From: Pantoea dispersa
Lineage (GTDB): Bacteria; Pseudomonadota; Gammaproteobacteria; Enterobacterales; Enterobacteriaceae
Direction of reading: 5' to 3'
Assembly (NCBI RefSeq): GCF_014155765.1
Contig: NZ_SCKT01000002.1
Coordinates: forward strand, 528,427 to 592,426
DNA: 64,000 nt
In this document: piece after piece, positions 25,493 to 34,529 of the stretch
Layout of the letters: each line of letters begins with the position of its first letter
How positions within the stretch are numbered: the stretch's first letter is position 1
The notes under the pieces: model-generated
What the model was told of the DNA's origin: nothing
Databases searched by the model: none
Seen by the model: only the letters and a program-made list of their open reading frames with translations
Made by a program: the position numbers and the translations under genes

Positions 25493-25734
25493 TGCGCGAT
25501 TCCCTGCGGAATAAAGGAAGGTTGGTCAAGCAGCTGCGCCAGTTCAGCGCCGCCATCACGTTCGACCCGCATCAGCAGGCGTGTCAGTTCCTGATGGCTG
25601 AGCTGCGGATAAAGTTCGGCCAGCATGCCGATTTTCATCCAGTGCTCCGCCTGCGCGTTGATCGAACGACTGAGCGCCGTGCTGGCGATGCGCAGATTCT
25701 CATGCATTAAATCCGAAATTTTGACGATACCCAT
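25489..25734 (-). CDS. ParD-like protein coupled to methionine aminopeptidase
   Basis: The protein has 81 residues, beginning MGIVKISDLMHENLRIASTA, in the ParD-like antitoxin family. The N-terminus resembles a ribbon-helix-helix DNA-binding segment, and a helical Glu-rich tail (QELTRLLMRVERDGG) follows. It starts with AAGG eight bases upstream and overlaps the aminopeptidase gene by four bases. A perfect palindrome lies 23 bases before the start, a fitting autoregulatory operator. The partner being an aminopeptidase rather than ParE is noteworthy. Confidence 0.75.
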   Translation of the reverse strand: MGIVKISDLMHENLRIASTALSRSINAQAEHWMKIGMLAELYPQLSHQELTRLLMRVERDGGAELAQLLDQPSFIPQGIAQ

Positions 25735-25756
25735 GGCTGGCCTTTATATGAAACGT

Positions 25757-25839
25757 ATATGCTATGTATATAGCATATCCACAACGGCATGATTTGCAAG
25801 TTCAGATTTTCGCCTGTTCGTAAATTTGCGGAATTTGTC
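25757..25839. repeat. 83-bp direct repeat, copy A, with 9-bp palindrome
   Basis: This block matches 38458-38540 with the first 44 bases identical and about four mismatches after that. The left end is a perfect inverted repeat (ATATGCTAT 25757-25765, ATAGCATAT 25770-25778). Copy A lies between an integrase 3' remnant and the ParD-like gene. The palindrome may be the ParD-like operator, and the block may also be an attachment site. Confidence 0.9.
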
Positions 25840-25858
25840 AGAAAATCAAATACATTGT

Positions 25859-25945
25859 TTAGACCACTACGTTCTCGTCTCCACGCGGACCGGGATACTT
25901 TTTGGTCATAGAAAGATTTTTATGACCGGGCAGCCGCTGCGATTC
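25859..25945 (-). pseudogene. Lambda-type integrase, C-terminal remnant A
   Basis: The minus strand reads RESQRLPGHKNLSMTKKYPG, then PRGDENVVV and a stop. This matches the end of lambda-family tyrosine recombinases (the LLGHK segment and the region of the catalytic Tyr, here KKYPGPRGDE). Upstream the frame loses similarity, so only about 28 codons remain. It is paralogous to remnant B at 38557. Confidence 0.7.
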
Positions 25946-26025
25946 TCGTGAAGAGAAATGAGGTGATACGAAAACGGCACGGCTTTTGCTTGACTCACTT
26001 TTTGGCATCAAAGGGTGGGGGAGCA

Positions 26026-27249
26026 ATGGATGACGCACTGAGTTGGTTACAGGCCTCAAGGCAAAGCGATATTGCCAGCCTGCAACGCCTTCGCCAGACC
26101 GGCAAACTCATTACCACCGTCAGCGAGCTGGTGCATCAGCTTCAGCGCGAGCGGGGGGCGAGCAATCTGTGGATATGTTCAGAAGGCAGGCTTTACGGCG
26201 AGCAGCGGCTCGCCAGTGAGCAGGATGTGACGCGCTGCCAACGGGATTTTTGCCAGGCCTTACCCAGGGTTGAAGCCCAGCCGGGATACAGCCGCTTCTG
26301 CAACCTGATCGCCGCCGCGCTGCAGGCCCTGGCCGGATTACCGGCGTTGCGCCAGCAGATTACGCAACAGCAGATCGCGCACGCGCAGGCCGTTGCGGCG
26401 TTCAGTACCATTATCCGTAGCTTACTGAACCTGGTTTTTGAGGCCGCCGACACCGCCAGCCATCCTGACATTACCCGCGCGCTCATTGCGCTGTTCAGCT
26501 TTATGCAGGGCAAAGAGCTGACGGGACAGGAACGCGCCCTGGGAGCGGCCGGCTTTGCTGCCGGACAATTCAGCGCGGAGCAGCGCAGCGCCATGGTGGC
26601 CTTAATTGAAGCACAGGAACAAAGCTTTTCGACCTTCCAGCAGTTTGCCGATGAGGCGGTTTTACACCACTGGCAGCCGCTGGCGCAGGCCAGTCGTGAA
26701 ATTGAACGACTGCGACGCATTGCCTGTACCGACGGTCGGCGGGACGACAGTGGCGCGCTGCACTGGTTTTCGCTGCTGTCACAGCGCATCGACCAAATGA
26801 AATTGCTGGAGGATCGGCTGTCAGCCACGCTGATGTTGCGCTGCCGCGAGGCGATCGCACTGGCACAGCATCAGGCAGCTGAACCTCTGCATGTGGCGCA
26901 GTCGGGCTGCGATTTTACATTATATGTCTCCGGGGTGGACTGGCTGCCCACCGAGTCCGGTGCGCTGAACAGCGACGGGCTGGCACCCCAGCTGGGTCGT
27001 TCACTGCTGTCGTTGATCACGGAGCAGTCTCAGCGTTTACAGCATCAGGCCAATGAGCTGGCCACCCTGCGCGCCACGCTGGAAGAGCGCAAACTGCTCG
27101 ACCAGGCCAAAACCTGGCTGATGCAGCAGCATGGGCTGAGTGAAGAGCACGCCTGGCAACGGCTGCGTAAAAGCGCGATGGATCAGAATAAACGGCTACC
27201 GGAAATCGCCCAGGCGATCGTCACGGTGGCAGCCACAATGAAGAGATAA
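26026..27249 (+). CDS. nasR: Nitrate/nitrite-responsive antiterminator NasR
   Basis: The protein has 407 residues. The N-terminal NIT domain (about 30-290) senses nitrate and nitrite and starts with a helical bundle (LVHQLQRERGASNLW). A C-terminal ANTAR RNA-binding domain lies at about 350-400 (ERKLLDQAKTWLMQQHGLSE, RLRKSAMDQNKRLPEIAQAI). On binding nitrate it releases a terminator in the nasF leader. The ATG at 26026 has GGGGGAG upstream; a longer frame back to 25948 has no binding site and overlaps integrase debris. It is positioned as in Klebsiella, just upstream of the nas operon and its leader. Confidence 0.95.
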   Translation: MDDALSWLQASRQSDIASLQRLRQTGKLITTVSELVHQLQRERGASNLWICSEGRLYGEQRLASEQDVTRCQRDFCQALPRVEAQPGYSRFCNLIAAALQALAGLPALRQQITQQQIAHAQAVAAFSTIIRSLLNLVFEAADTASHPDITRALIALFSFMQGKELTGQERALGAAGFAAGQFSAEQRSAMVALIEAQEQSFSTFQQFADEAVLHHWQPLAQASREIERLRRIACTDGRRDDSGALHWFSLLSQRIDQMKLLEDRLSATLMLRCREAIALAQHQAAEPLHVAQSGCDFTLYVSGVDWLPTESGALNSDGLAPQLGRSLLSLITEQSQRLQHQANELATLRATLEERKLLDQAKTWLMQQHGLSEEHAWQRLRKSAMDQNKRLPEIAQAIVTVAATMKR

Positions 27250-27264
27250 CTCTAAAGCGTTAGC

Positions 27265-27280
27265 TGCACAATGCTTGTGC
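27265..27280. promoter_or_regulatory. Candidate NtrC-binding site
   Basis: TGCACAATGCTTGTGC fits the GCAC-N7-GTGC pattern of NtrC boxes. It lies about 115-130 bases upstream of the predicted sigma-54 start point, a normal enhancer distance. Nitrogen limitation would thus activate the operon. Confidence 0.65.
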
Positions 27281-27366
27281 GTGGTCTGCGTCACAAACGT
27301 GCAAAATCGGTTAAAAAACCAGCCCGGCGAAAGCCCTGATCGCCACGCGCAGGGCCGTTTCAAAGC

Positions 27367-27382
27367 TGGCATGCAGTTTGCT
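27367..27382 (+). promoter_or_regulatory. Sigma-54 promoter of the nas operon
   Basis: TGGCATGCAGTTTGCT has the GG-N10-GC core of a -24/-12 promoter. The start point would fall near 27393, giving a leader of about 118 bases before nasF that contains both hairpins described next. Confidence 0.75.
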
Positions 27383-27400
27383 TTACCCTATTAAGTGTAT

Positions 27401-27487
27401 GCATTTGCTTTGCCAACGGCGGTAAAGCGAGTGCTTTTGGATAAAGGCGTCCATCTCCCTGTGAAAGCAGTGGAGAGGACGCCTTTT
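27401..27487 (+). promoter_or_regulatory. NasR-responsive leader: ANTAR-type hairpin plus terminator
   Basis: Hairpin 1 pairs 27401-27414 with 27421-27434 (with G-U wobbles) around a hexaloop AACGGC, which has the A at position 1 and G at position 4 typical of ANTAR targets. Hairpin 2 pairs AAAGGCGTCC (27443-27452) with GGACGCCTTT (27477-27486), has an inner TCTCC/GGAGA and CTG/CAG stem with a six-base loop, and runs into T residues, so it is a terminator. NasR bound to nitrate should prevent termination. This matches the Klebsiella nasF leader design. Confidence 0.8.
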
Positions 27488-27511
27488 TTTATTTCCTGAG
27501 GGTGGCAAAAA

Positions 27512-28774
27512 ATGAGCAAATCGCCAGTTTCACTGTCTCGACGTCAACTGCTGTTATCCAGCGCCGCCGCTGGCGGGCTGTGGCTGTTGCCGGGATTGCG
27601 CAACGCCGTATGGGCGGCGGGTTCCGATGCGCCAGAAAAAGCCACCGTGCGGGTGGGATTTATTCCACTGACCGACTGTGCGCCGGTCGTCATGGCCTCG
27701 GTGAAAGGCTTCGACAAAAAATATGGTCTGACGCTACAGCCCAGTAAAGAAGCCAGTTGGGCAGCCGTCCGCGACAAACTGATCTCCGGTGAGCTCGATG
27801 CGGCACACGTCCTGTACAGCATGATCTATGGCCTGCAACTGGGCGTTGCCGGCCCTCAGCATGCGATGGCGAACCTGATGACGCTCAATAACAATGGCCA
27901 GGCAATCTCCCTGTCGAACCAGCTTAAAGCGCAAAAGGTCACCGATGCCGCCAGCCTGAAAAAGACCATCGACAGCAAGGCCAAAGGCAGTCTCACCTTT
28001 GCGCATACCTTTCCGACCAGTACCCACGCGATGTGGCTCTACTACTGGCTGGCGAATGCCGGTATCAATCCATTTGATGACGTGCGCACTGTCGTCGTGC
28101 CGCCGCCGCAGATGGTGATGAATATGAAGATTGGCAATATGAGCGGCTTCTGTGTGGGCGAGCCGTGGAATCAGCGCGCTATCAGTGATGATATTGGTTT
28201 TACCGTCGCTACCAGTCAGCAGATTTGGCCCGATCACCCCGAAAAAATTCTTGGCACCCGCGCCGCGTGGGTGAAAGAGAACCCCAATACGGCGCGCGCG
28301 CTGACGGCGGCTGTCCTGGAGGCGGCACGCTGGATCGATGCCTCCGATGATAACCGCCGCGAAACGGCGCAGGTGCTGGCCGGACGCGCCTGGATCAACA
28401 CCAAACCTGAGATTCTGCAGGGTCGCATGCTCGGCCAGTACGAAAACGGGCTGGGACAGAAATGGCAGGACCCGCATGCGATGCGCTTCTTCCATGACGG
28501 CAGCGTCAGTTTCCCGTATCTGTCCGATGGCATGTGGTTCCTCACCCAGCTTAAGCGCTGGGGAATGCTGACCGAGGATCCGGACTATCTGGGCGTCGCA
28601 AATCAGATCAACCGAATTGATATCTACAAACAGGCAGCGAGCGCCGTCGGCAACATCACGTTGCCCGGCAGTGAGATGCGCAGCAGCACCCTGATCGACG
28701 GCAAGGTGTGGGATGGCACGAATCCTGCCGTTTACGCCGCCAGCTTTGCCATTAACCACAAAGAGAGGTCGTGA
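27512..28774 (+). CDS. nasF: Nitrate ABC transporter substrate-binding protein (NasF/NrtA)
   Basis: The protein has 420 residues with a twin-arginine signal (SLSRRQLLLSSAAAGG, cleavage near VWAAG). The mature domain is NrtA/CmpA-like (RVGFIPLTDCAPVVMASVKG near residue 50, CVGEPWNQRA near 215). It binds nitrate or nitrite in the periplasm for the NasED transporter. GAGGGTGG precedes the ATG. Its stop codon overlaps the permease start. Transcription comes from the sigma-54 promoter through the ANTAR leader. Confidence 0.95.
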   Translation: MSKSPVSLSRRQLLLSSAAAGGLWLLPGLRNAVWAAGSDAPEKATVRVGFIPLTDCAPVVMASVKGFDKKYGLTLQPSKEASWAAVRDKLISGELDAAHVLYSMIYGLQLGVAGPQHAMANLMTLNNNGQAISLSNQLKAQKVTDAASLKKTIDSKAKGSLTFAHTFPTSTHAMWLYYWLANAGINPFDDVRTVVVPPPQMVMNMKIGNMSGFCVGEPWNQRAISDDIGFTVATSQQIWPDHPEKILGTRAAWVKENPNTARALTAAVLEAARWIDASDDNRRETAQVLAGRAWINTKPEILQGRMLGQYENGLGQKWQDPHAMRFFHDGSVSFPYLSDGMWFLTQLKRWGMLTEDPDYLGVANQINRIDIYKQAASAVGNITLPGSEMRSSTLIDGKVWDGTNPAVYAASFAINHKERS

Positions 28775-29646
28775 TGAAAAGCCAGACTCGCTCCCTGACG
28801 CAGCCTGAGACGCTGCCCACCCGGGCCACGGTGGTGCCCCTTCAGGTCACGCCAAAAAAGATGCGCTCGCCTGCGCGCCTGCGTCCGTTTTTGCAGCGTG
28901 CCATTCCCGCGCTGTGCGGTGTGATGCTTCTGCTTCTGATCTGGCAGATCGCGGCCCTTTCCAGCAAAGGCTTTCCCGGCCCGTACGCCACCTGGGAAGC
29001 GGCGAAAATCCTGTTCGCCGATCCGTTCTATAACAACGGCCCTAACGATCAGGGCATCGGCTGGAATGTGCTGGCCTCGCTGCAGCGCGTCGCTATCGGC
29101 TTTGGCCTGGCCGCGCTGGTGGGGATTCCCGCAGGCTTTCTGCTGGGGCGTTTTGCCTTTGTGGCACGCATGTTCAATCCGGTTATCGCGCTACTGCGTC
29201 CGGTCAGCCCGCTGGCCTGGCTGCCTATCGGCCTGCTGCTGTTCCAGCGCGCCGAACCGGCCTCCAGCTGGACCATTTTTATCTGTTCTATCTGGCCGAT
29301 GATAATTAATACCGCCGAAGGTGTACAGCGCATTCCACAGGATTACCTCAATGTGGCGCGCGTGCTGCAACTGTCGGAATGGACCATCCTGCGCCGCATC
29401 CTGTTTCCCGCCGTTCTGCCTGCGGTGCTGACCGGGGTCCGCCTGTCGATTGGTATCGCCTGGCTGGTGATCGTGGCTGCCGAAATGCTGACGGGAGGCC
29501 TGGGGATCGGCTTCTGGATCTGGAACGAGTGGAACAACCTCAATGTTGAAAACATCCTGATTGCCATTTTGCTGATTGGCGTCGTCGGCCTGCTACTGGA
29601 GCAGGGACTGATGCTGCTGGCGCGTCGCTTTAGCTGGGATAAATAA
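28774..29646 (+). CDS. nasE: Nitrate ABC transporter permease (NasE/NrtB)
   Basis: This 290-residue inner-membrane permease has about six helices. Its EAA-like loop ends in LNVARVLQLSEWTILRRILF. The ATG at 28774 overlaps the nasF TGA as TGATG and has GAGAGG upstream; a GTG three bases earlier is an alternative. It pairs with the ATPase encoded ten bases downstream to import nitrate. Confidence 0.94.
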   Translation: MKSQTRSLTQPETLPTRATVVPLQVTPKKMRSPARLRPFLQRAIPALCGVMLLLLIWQIAALSSKGFPGPYATWEAAKILFADPFYNNGPNDQGIGWNVLASLQRVAIGFGLAALVGIPAGFLLGRFAFVARMFNPVIALLRPVSPLAWLPIGLLLFQRAEPASSWTIFICSIWPMIINTAEGVQRIPQDYLNVARVLQLSEWTILRRILFPAVLPAVLTGVRLSIGIAWLVIVAAEMLTGGLGIGFWIWNEWNNLNVENILIAILLIGVVGLLLEQGLMLLARRFSWDK

Positions 29647-29656
29647 GGGGAACACT

Positions 29657-30445
29657 ATGCAACCTATCATTCGTGTACAGCAGGTCAGCCAGCGTTTTAC
29701 CACTTCCGGCGGCGATTTTCTGGCGCTCGATAATGTTAGCTTTGATATTCATCAGGGGGAAACCCTGAGCCTGATCGGCCACTCCGGCTGTGGTAAATCC
29801 ACGCTGCTCAACCTGATCGCCGGTTTAACCCGACCTACCAGCGGCGTCCTGTTATGCGATAACCGCGAAGTCACCGGCCCCGGCCCTGAGCGCGCCGTTG
29901 TGTTTCAAAACCACTCGCTGTTGCCCTGGCTGACGGCGTATCAGAACGTTGAGCTGGCGGTAGAGCAGGTGTTTAAAGGCAAGATGAACAAGGCGGAAAT
30001 GCGTGACTGGATCGAGCACAACCTGAACCAGGTGCAAATGAGTCATGCCATGCATAAACGCCCCGGCGAGATCTCCGGCGGCATGAAGCAGCGTGTCGGT
30101 ATCGCCCGCGCGCTGGCAATGAAACCTCGCGTGCTGCTGCTCGACGAACCCTTCGGTGCGCTGGATGCCTTAACGCGCGCGCATCTGCAGGACAGCGTCA
30201 TGCGCATCCAGCAGGCGCTGAACACCACCATCGTCCTGATTACCCATGATGTGGATGAAGCCGTGTTGCTGTCCGATCGGGTACTGATGATGACCAACGG
30301 TCCGGCGGCGCAGGTGGGCGATATCCTGACGATCGACCTGGTCCGGCCGCGTTCACGCGTGGCGCTGGCGGATGACGTGCGTTATCACCAGCTGCGCCAG
30401 AAAGTGCTGCATTTTCTCTACGAAAAACAGACTTCGGCGGCATAA
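29657..30445 (+). CDS. nasD: Nitrate ABC transporter ATPase (NasD/NrtC-D)
   Basis: This 262-residue ABC ATPase has Walker A GHSGCGKST, Q-loop NHSLLPWL, signature EISGGMKQRVG, Walker B VLLLDEPFGALD and H-loop ITHDVDEA. It lacks the C-terminal sensing domain found in cyanobacterial NrtC, as expected for the enteric NasD. It energises nitrate uptake with NasE and NasF. Confidence 0.95.
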   Translation: MQPIIRVQQVSQRFTTSGGDFLALDNVSFDIHQGETLSLIGHSGCGKSTLLNLIAGLTRPTSGVLLCDNREVTGPGPERAVVFQNHSLLPWLTAYQNVELAVEQVFKGKMNKAEMRDWIEHNLNQVQMSHAMHKRPGEISGGMKQRVGIARALAMKPRVLLLDEPFGALDALTRAHLQDSVMRIQQALNTTIVLITHDVDEAVLLSDRVLMMTNGPAAQVGDILTIDLVRPRSRVALADDVRYHQLRQKVLHFLYEKQTSAA

Positions 30446-30455
30446 GGACGACACC

Positions 30456-33400
30456 ATGAGACAACGGCTGCTGGTTGCGGGTAACGGGATGGCGGGCATG
30501 CACATGGTAGAAACTCTGTTGCAGCTGGCGCCGATGCGTTACGACATCACTGTGATTGGCCGTGAGCCGCACGGCAACTATAACCGTGTGCTGTTGTCGC
30601 CGCTGCTGGCCGGAGAAACCACCGTTGAGCAAACGCTGATCCACGACCCTGACTGGTATCACCGTCACGGCATAACATTGCGGGTGGGAGAGACGGTGGA
30701 ACAGGTGAATATTGCTGAGCGGACCTTACGCACCGACCAGCGCCTGCTGCACTGGGACCGCCTGGTACTGGCGACCGGATCGCAGCCCTGCAGGCCGTCT
30801 GTTCCAGGCAGCGACCTGCCGCATGTCAGCACGTTTCGCACGCTGCAGGATGTGAACACTTTGCTGGCCGGGCACGGTCCGGTAGTGGTGGTCGGTGGGG
30901 GCTATCTGGGTATTGAAGCCGCCGCCGGACTTCAGGCGCAGGGACGTCAGGTCACGCTGATTCATCGTCAGTCACGTTTGCTGGACAGACAGCTGGATAT
31001 CAGGGCAGGGGAATTACTGCTGGCTCAGCTCCGGGCGCGCGGCATTCGCTGTGAACTGAATGCCAGCCTTGCGGCGATCCGCACGGATAGCGTGATCCTC
31101 CACGATGGCCGTGTGCTGGCGGCGCAGCAGGTGGTGATGGCCATTGGTGTCCAGCCGGCGATCGCCCTGGCGCAGGCCGCCGGTATTCCCTGTCAGCGCG
31201 GCATTCTGGTGGATCGCCAGTTGCGCACTGCGCACGCCGGAATTTATGCCGTAGGCGAATGTTGTGAAATCAGCGGCGAGACCTTCGGTCTGGTCGCGCC
31301 CTGTCTGGCCCAGGCAAAGATTCTGGCGGCGCAACTGGCCGATCGGCCTCAGGGAGATTTCTACAGTGCGGCCACGGGCACCCGTCTCAAAGTCAGCGGC
31401 ATTTCCCTGTTTAGCGCTGGTGACGTTCGCGAAGCCCCGTCTGTCACCAGTTTTGACCCGATCGCCGGGCACTATCGCCGCCTGTTCCTCAAAGACGGCC
31501 GACTGAACGGCGTGCTGCTGTATGGCGACTGCCAGCAAAGTGGCGCGCTGCTGAACCAACTCCATAATGCCGGACCGGTTTCTGTGAATACGCTGTTCGG
31601 CCTTGATGAACCTGAAACGCAGCCGCTGGCTGCAGGAAACCCTGTGATGAGCCAAACGAAACCTGTATTAGCCGTGGTGGGTCACGGCATGGTCAGCCAC
31701 CATTTTCTGGAGCAGCTGGTCGCCCGTAACCTGCATCAGCATTATCACATTGTGGTCTACGGCGAAGAGCGCTATCAGGCTTACGATCGGGTTCACCTTT
31801 CTGAGTATTTCACCGGTAAAACGGCAACAGAGTTGTCGCTGGTGAGCGAGGATTTTTTTGCCCGGAACGCAATTGAACTGCGCAGCGATTGCCGGGTAGA
31901 GGCGATCGATCGCCAGCAGCGCAGCCTGCGTGACAGCGCGGGACGTGAGCTGGCCTGGGATAAGCTGGTGTTGGCCACCGGCTCCCGCGCCTTTGTACCA
32001 CCGGTACCCGGCCATGACGCCGGGCGCTGCTTTGTCTACCGCACGCTGGACGATCTGGATGCCATCGCAGCTTGTGCCCGCCAGAGTCAGCGCGGCGTGG
32101 TGATCGGCGGCGGGCTGCTGGGGCTGGAAGCCGCCAATGCGCTGAAGCAGCTGGGGCTGGAGACGTACGTGGTTGAGTTTGCGCCGCGCCTGATGGCCGT
32201 GCAGCTGGACGACGGCGGGGCGCTGATGCTGCGGCAAAAGATCGACTCGCTGGGCGTGACGGTGCATACCTCGAAGCAGACCGAACAGATTGCCACCCAG
32301 CCTGACGGCAGTCTGGTGCTGCACTTTGCCGATGGCGGCGAGCTGACCACCGATCTGGTGCTGTTCTCTGCCGGTATCCGCCCGCGTGATGAGCTGGCCC
32401 GGAGCGCCGACATCAGCGTGGGGCCGCGCGGCGGCATTACCATCAATGATCAATGCCAGACGAGTGACAGCGACATTTATGCTATCGGCGAATGCGCGTT
32501 GTGGAACGGGCAGATTTTTGGCCTGGTAGCGCCTGGCTACCAGATGGCGCGTGTGCTGGCCGGGCATCTGGCGGCCGAACCGGCGCAGTTCACCGGTGCC
32601 GACATGAGCACTAAACTGAAGCTGCTGGGCGTAGAAGTCGCCTCCTTTGGCGATGCGCACGGCAAAACGCCGGGCAGCCTGAGCTACCACTGGGCCAACG
32701 GGCCAAAAGGCATTTACAAGAAGATCGTGGTTAGCGCCGACAATGCACGACTGCTGGGCGGCGTGCTGGTGGGAGACAGCAGCGACTATGCCACGCTCCT
32801 GCAAATGATGTTAAACGCCATGCCGCTGCCGACGGCAGCGGAAGCGCTGATTTTGCCTGCGTTGAATGGCGCGCCGGCCAAAGGGTTGGGCGTCGCTGCG
32901 CTGCCGGACAGTGCCCAGGTGTGTTCCTGCCATAACGTCAGTAAAGGCGATATCTGCCATGCGGTGCAGAGTGGCTGTGGCGATATGGCCAGTATAAAAA
33001 GCTGCACTAAAGCCGCAACAGGCTGTGGCGGCTGCGCCGCGCTGGTAAAACAGGTGATGGAGCTTCAGCTGGAAAACCTGGGCGTCGCTGTTAAAAAAGA
33101 CATCTGTGAGCACTTCGCCTATTCCCGTCAGGAGCTGTATCACCTGATCCGTATTAATGGCATCAAAACCTTTGACGATCTGCTGGCCAGCCACGGACGG
33201 GGTTGTGGTTGCGAGGTATGCAAACCGCTGGTGGGGTCGCTACTGGCCTCGTGCTGGAACGATTACCTGCTGAAAACGGCACATTTACCGTTACAGGACA
33301 CGAATGACCGTTACTTTGCCAATATCCAGAAAGATGGCACCTATTCGGTCGTACCGCGCGTGCCGGGGGGCGAGATCACGCCACAGGGCCTGATTGCCAT

Positions 33401-34529
33401 CGGCGAAGTGGCCGTGCGTTACGATCTCTATACCAAAATTACCGGCGGCCAGCGTATCGATCTGTTTGGTGCGCGGCTGGACCAGCTGCCTGCTATCTGG
33501 GAAACCCTGCTGGAAGCCGGTTTTGAAACCGGTCATGCCTACGGAAAATCCCTGCGTACGGTGAAATCCTGCGTCGGCTCGACCTGGTGCCGTTATGGCG
33601 TGCAGGATTCTACCGCCTTCGCCATCGCGCTGGAGAACCGGTATAAGGGTCTGCGCGCACCGCATAAGATCAAGATGGCGGTGTCCGGCTGCACCCGCGA
33701 ATGTGCGGAAGCACAAAGTAAAGATATCGGGGTCATCGCCACGGAAAACGGCTGGAACCTGTACGTCTGCGGCAATGGCGGCATGAAGCCGCGCCATGCG
33801 GAACTGTTTGCCAGCGATCTGGACGATGACACGCTAATCCAGTACGTCGACCGGATTCTGATGTTCTACGTGCGCACGGCGGATCGCCTGCAGCGTACCA
33901 GCGTCTGGATGGATAACATGGAGGGCGGGCTGGACTACCTGCGTGAGGTGGTGATTCATGACAGCCTGGGGATCGCCGCCACGCTGGAACAGGAAATGCA
34001 ACAGGTGGCGGACACCTGGCAATGCGAATGGCAGACCACGCTGGCCGATCCCTCGCGACGTGCGCTGTTTACCGCCACAGTGAACAGCGATCAGCCGGAT
34101 GAAACGCTGCACTATGCACGCGTGCGCGGACAGCGCCAGCCACACAAGGCTAGTGGTATTCCCCTGATGCATCTGCCCGCCGAACCCTGGAGCGAAATCT
34201 GCCCACTGGAGGCCATTCCGCCAGAGGCCGGCATCGGAGCCCGTCTTGGCAGCGTCCGTATTGCCTTATTCCGCATGGGTGATGACTGTTATGCGCTGGA
34301 GGATCGTGAGCCGGGCAGCGAAGCCAGCGTACTGTCACGCGGTATCCTTGGTGATGTTGCGGGGGAGCCGGTGGTGATCTCGCCGCTTTACAAACAGCGT
34401 GTACGCCTGCGTGACGGACAGAGCCTTGATAATCCCCAGCATCAGCTGCGTTGCTGGCCGGTTAAACTGGAGGACGGCCAGGTCTGGGTCGCAAACCGTC
34501 CGCTTAACCTGATGGCGCAGGCATCATGA
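30456..34529 (+). CDS. nasB: Fused NasC-NasB: nitrate reductase electron-transfer subunit joined to assimilatory nitrite reductase
   Basis: The protein has 1357 residues. Residues 1-397 form a FAD/NAD(P) oxidoreductase (GNGMAGMH, VVVVGGGYLGIEAAAG) equivalent to NasC. At M398 (MSQTKPVLAVVGHGM) a complete NasB begins: a second FAD/NAD domain, a BFD-like [2Fe-2S] centre (C823, C825 and the GCGGC segment), and the sulfite/nitrite reductase domain with the 4Fe-4S/siroheme cysteines (C1039, C1045 and CTRECAEA). A NirD-like Rieske-fold tail lacking its cysteines closes the protein. In Klebsiella these are two genes. Here the junction contains TGATG at 31645-31649, read through in frame. It reduces nitrite to ammonium and supplies electrons to NasA. 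Confidence 0.93.
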   Translation: MRQRLLVAGNGMAGMHMVETLLQLAPMRYDITVIGREPHGNYNRVLLSPLLAGETTVEQTLIHDPDWYHRHGITLRVGETVEQVNIAERTLRTDQRLLHWDRLVLATGSQPCRPSVPGSDLPHVSTFRTLQDVNTLLAGHGPVVVVGGGYLGIEAAAGLQAQGRQVTLIHRQSRLLDRQLDIRAGELLLAQLRARGIRCELNASLAAIRTDSVILHDGRVLAAQQVVMAIGVQPAIALAQAAGIPCQRGILVDRQLRTAHAGIYAVGECCEISGETFGLVAPCLAQAKILAAQLADRPQGDFYSAATGTRLKVSGISLFSAGDVREAPSVTSFDPIAGHYRRLFLKDGRLNGVLLYGDCQQSGALLNQLHNAGPVSVNTLFGLDEPETQPLAAGNPVMSQTKPVLAVVGHGMVSHHFLEQLVARNLHQHYHIVVYGEERYQAYDRVHLSEYFTGKTATELSLVSEDFFARNAIELRSDCRVEAIDRQQRSLRDSAGRELAWDKLVLATGSRAFVPPVPGHDAGRCFVYRTLDDLDAIAACARQSQRGVVIGGGLLGLEAANALKQLGLETYVVEFAPRLMAVQLDDGGALMLRQKIDSLGVTVHTSKQTEQIATQPDGSLVLHFADGGELTTDLVLFSAGIRPRDELARSADISVGPRGGITINDQCQTSDSDIYAIGECALWNGQIFGLVAPGYQMARVLAGHLAAEPAQFTGADMSTKLKLLGVEVASFGDAHGKTPGSLSYHWANGPKGIYKKIVVSADNARLLGGVLVGDSSDYATLLQMMLNAMPLPTAAEALILPALNGAPAKGLGVAALPDSAQVCSCHNVSKGDICHAVQSGCGDMASIKSCTKAATGCGGCAALVKQVMELQLENLGVAVKKDICEHFAYSRQELYHLIRINGIKTFDDLLASHGRGCGCEVCKPLVGSLLASCWNDYLLKTAHLPLQDTNDRYFANIQKDGTYSVVPRVPGGEITPQGLIAIGEVAVRYDLYTKITGGQRIDLFGARLDQLPAIWETLLEAGFETGHAYGKSLRTVKSCVGSTWCRYGVQDSTAFAIALENRYKGLRAPHKIKMAVSGCTRECAEAQSKDIGVIATENGWNLYVCGNGGMKPRHAELFASDLDDDTLIQYVDRILMFYVRTADRLQRTSVWMDNMEGGLDYLREVVIHDSLGIAATLEQEMQQVADTWQCEWQTTLADPSRRALFTATVNSDQPDETLHYARVRGQRQPHKASGIPLMHLPAEPWSEICPLEAIPPEAGIGARLGSVRIALFRMGDDCYALEDREPGSEASVLSRGILGDVAGEPVVISPLYKQRVRLRDGQSLDNPQHQLRCWPVKLEDGQVWVANRPLNLMAQAS

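Noticed and set aside
25948-26025. N-terminal extension of NasR
   Set aside because: The extra 26 residues overlap integrase debris, while ATG 26026 has a strong GGGGGAG site.
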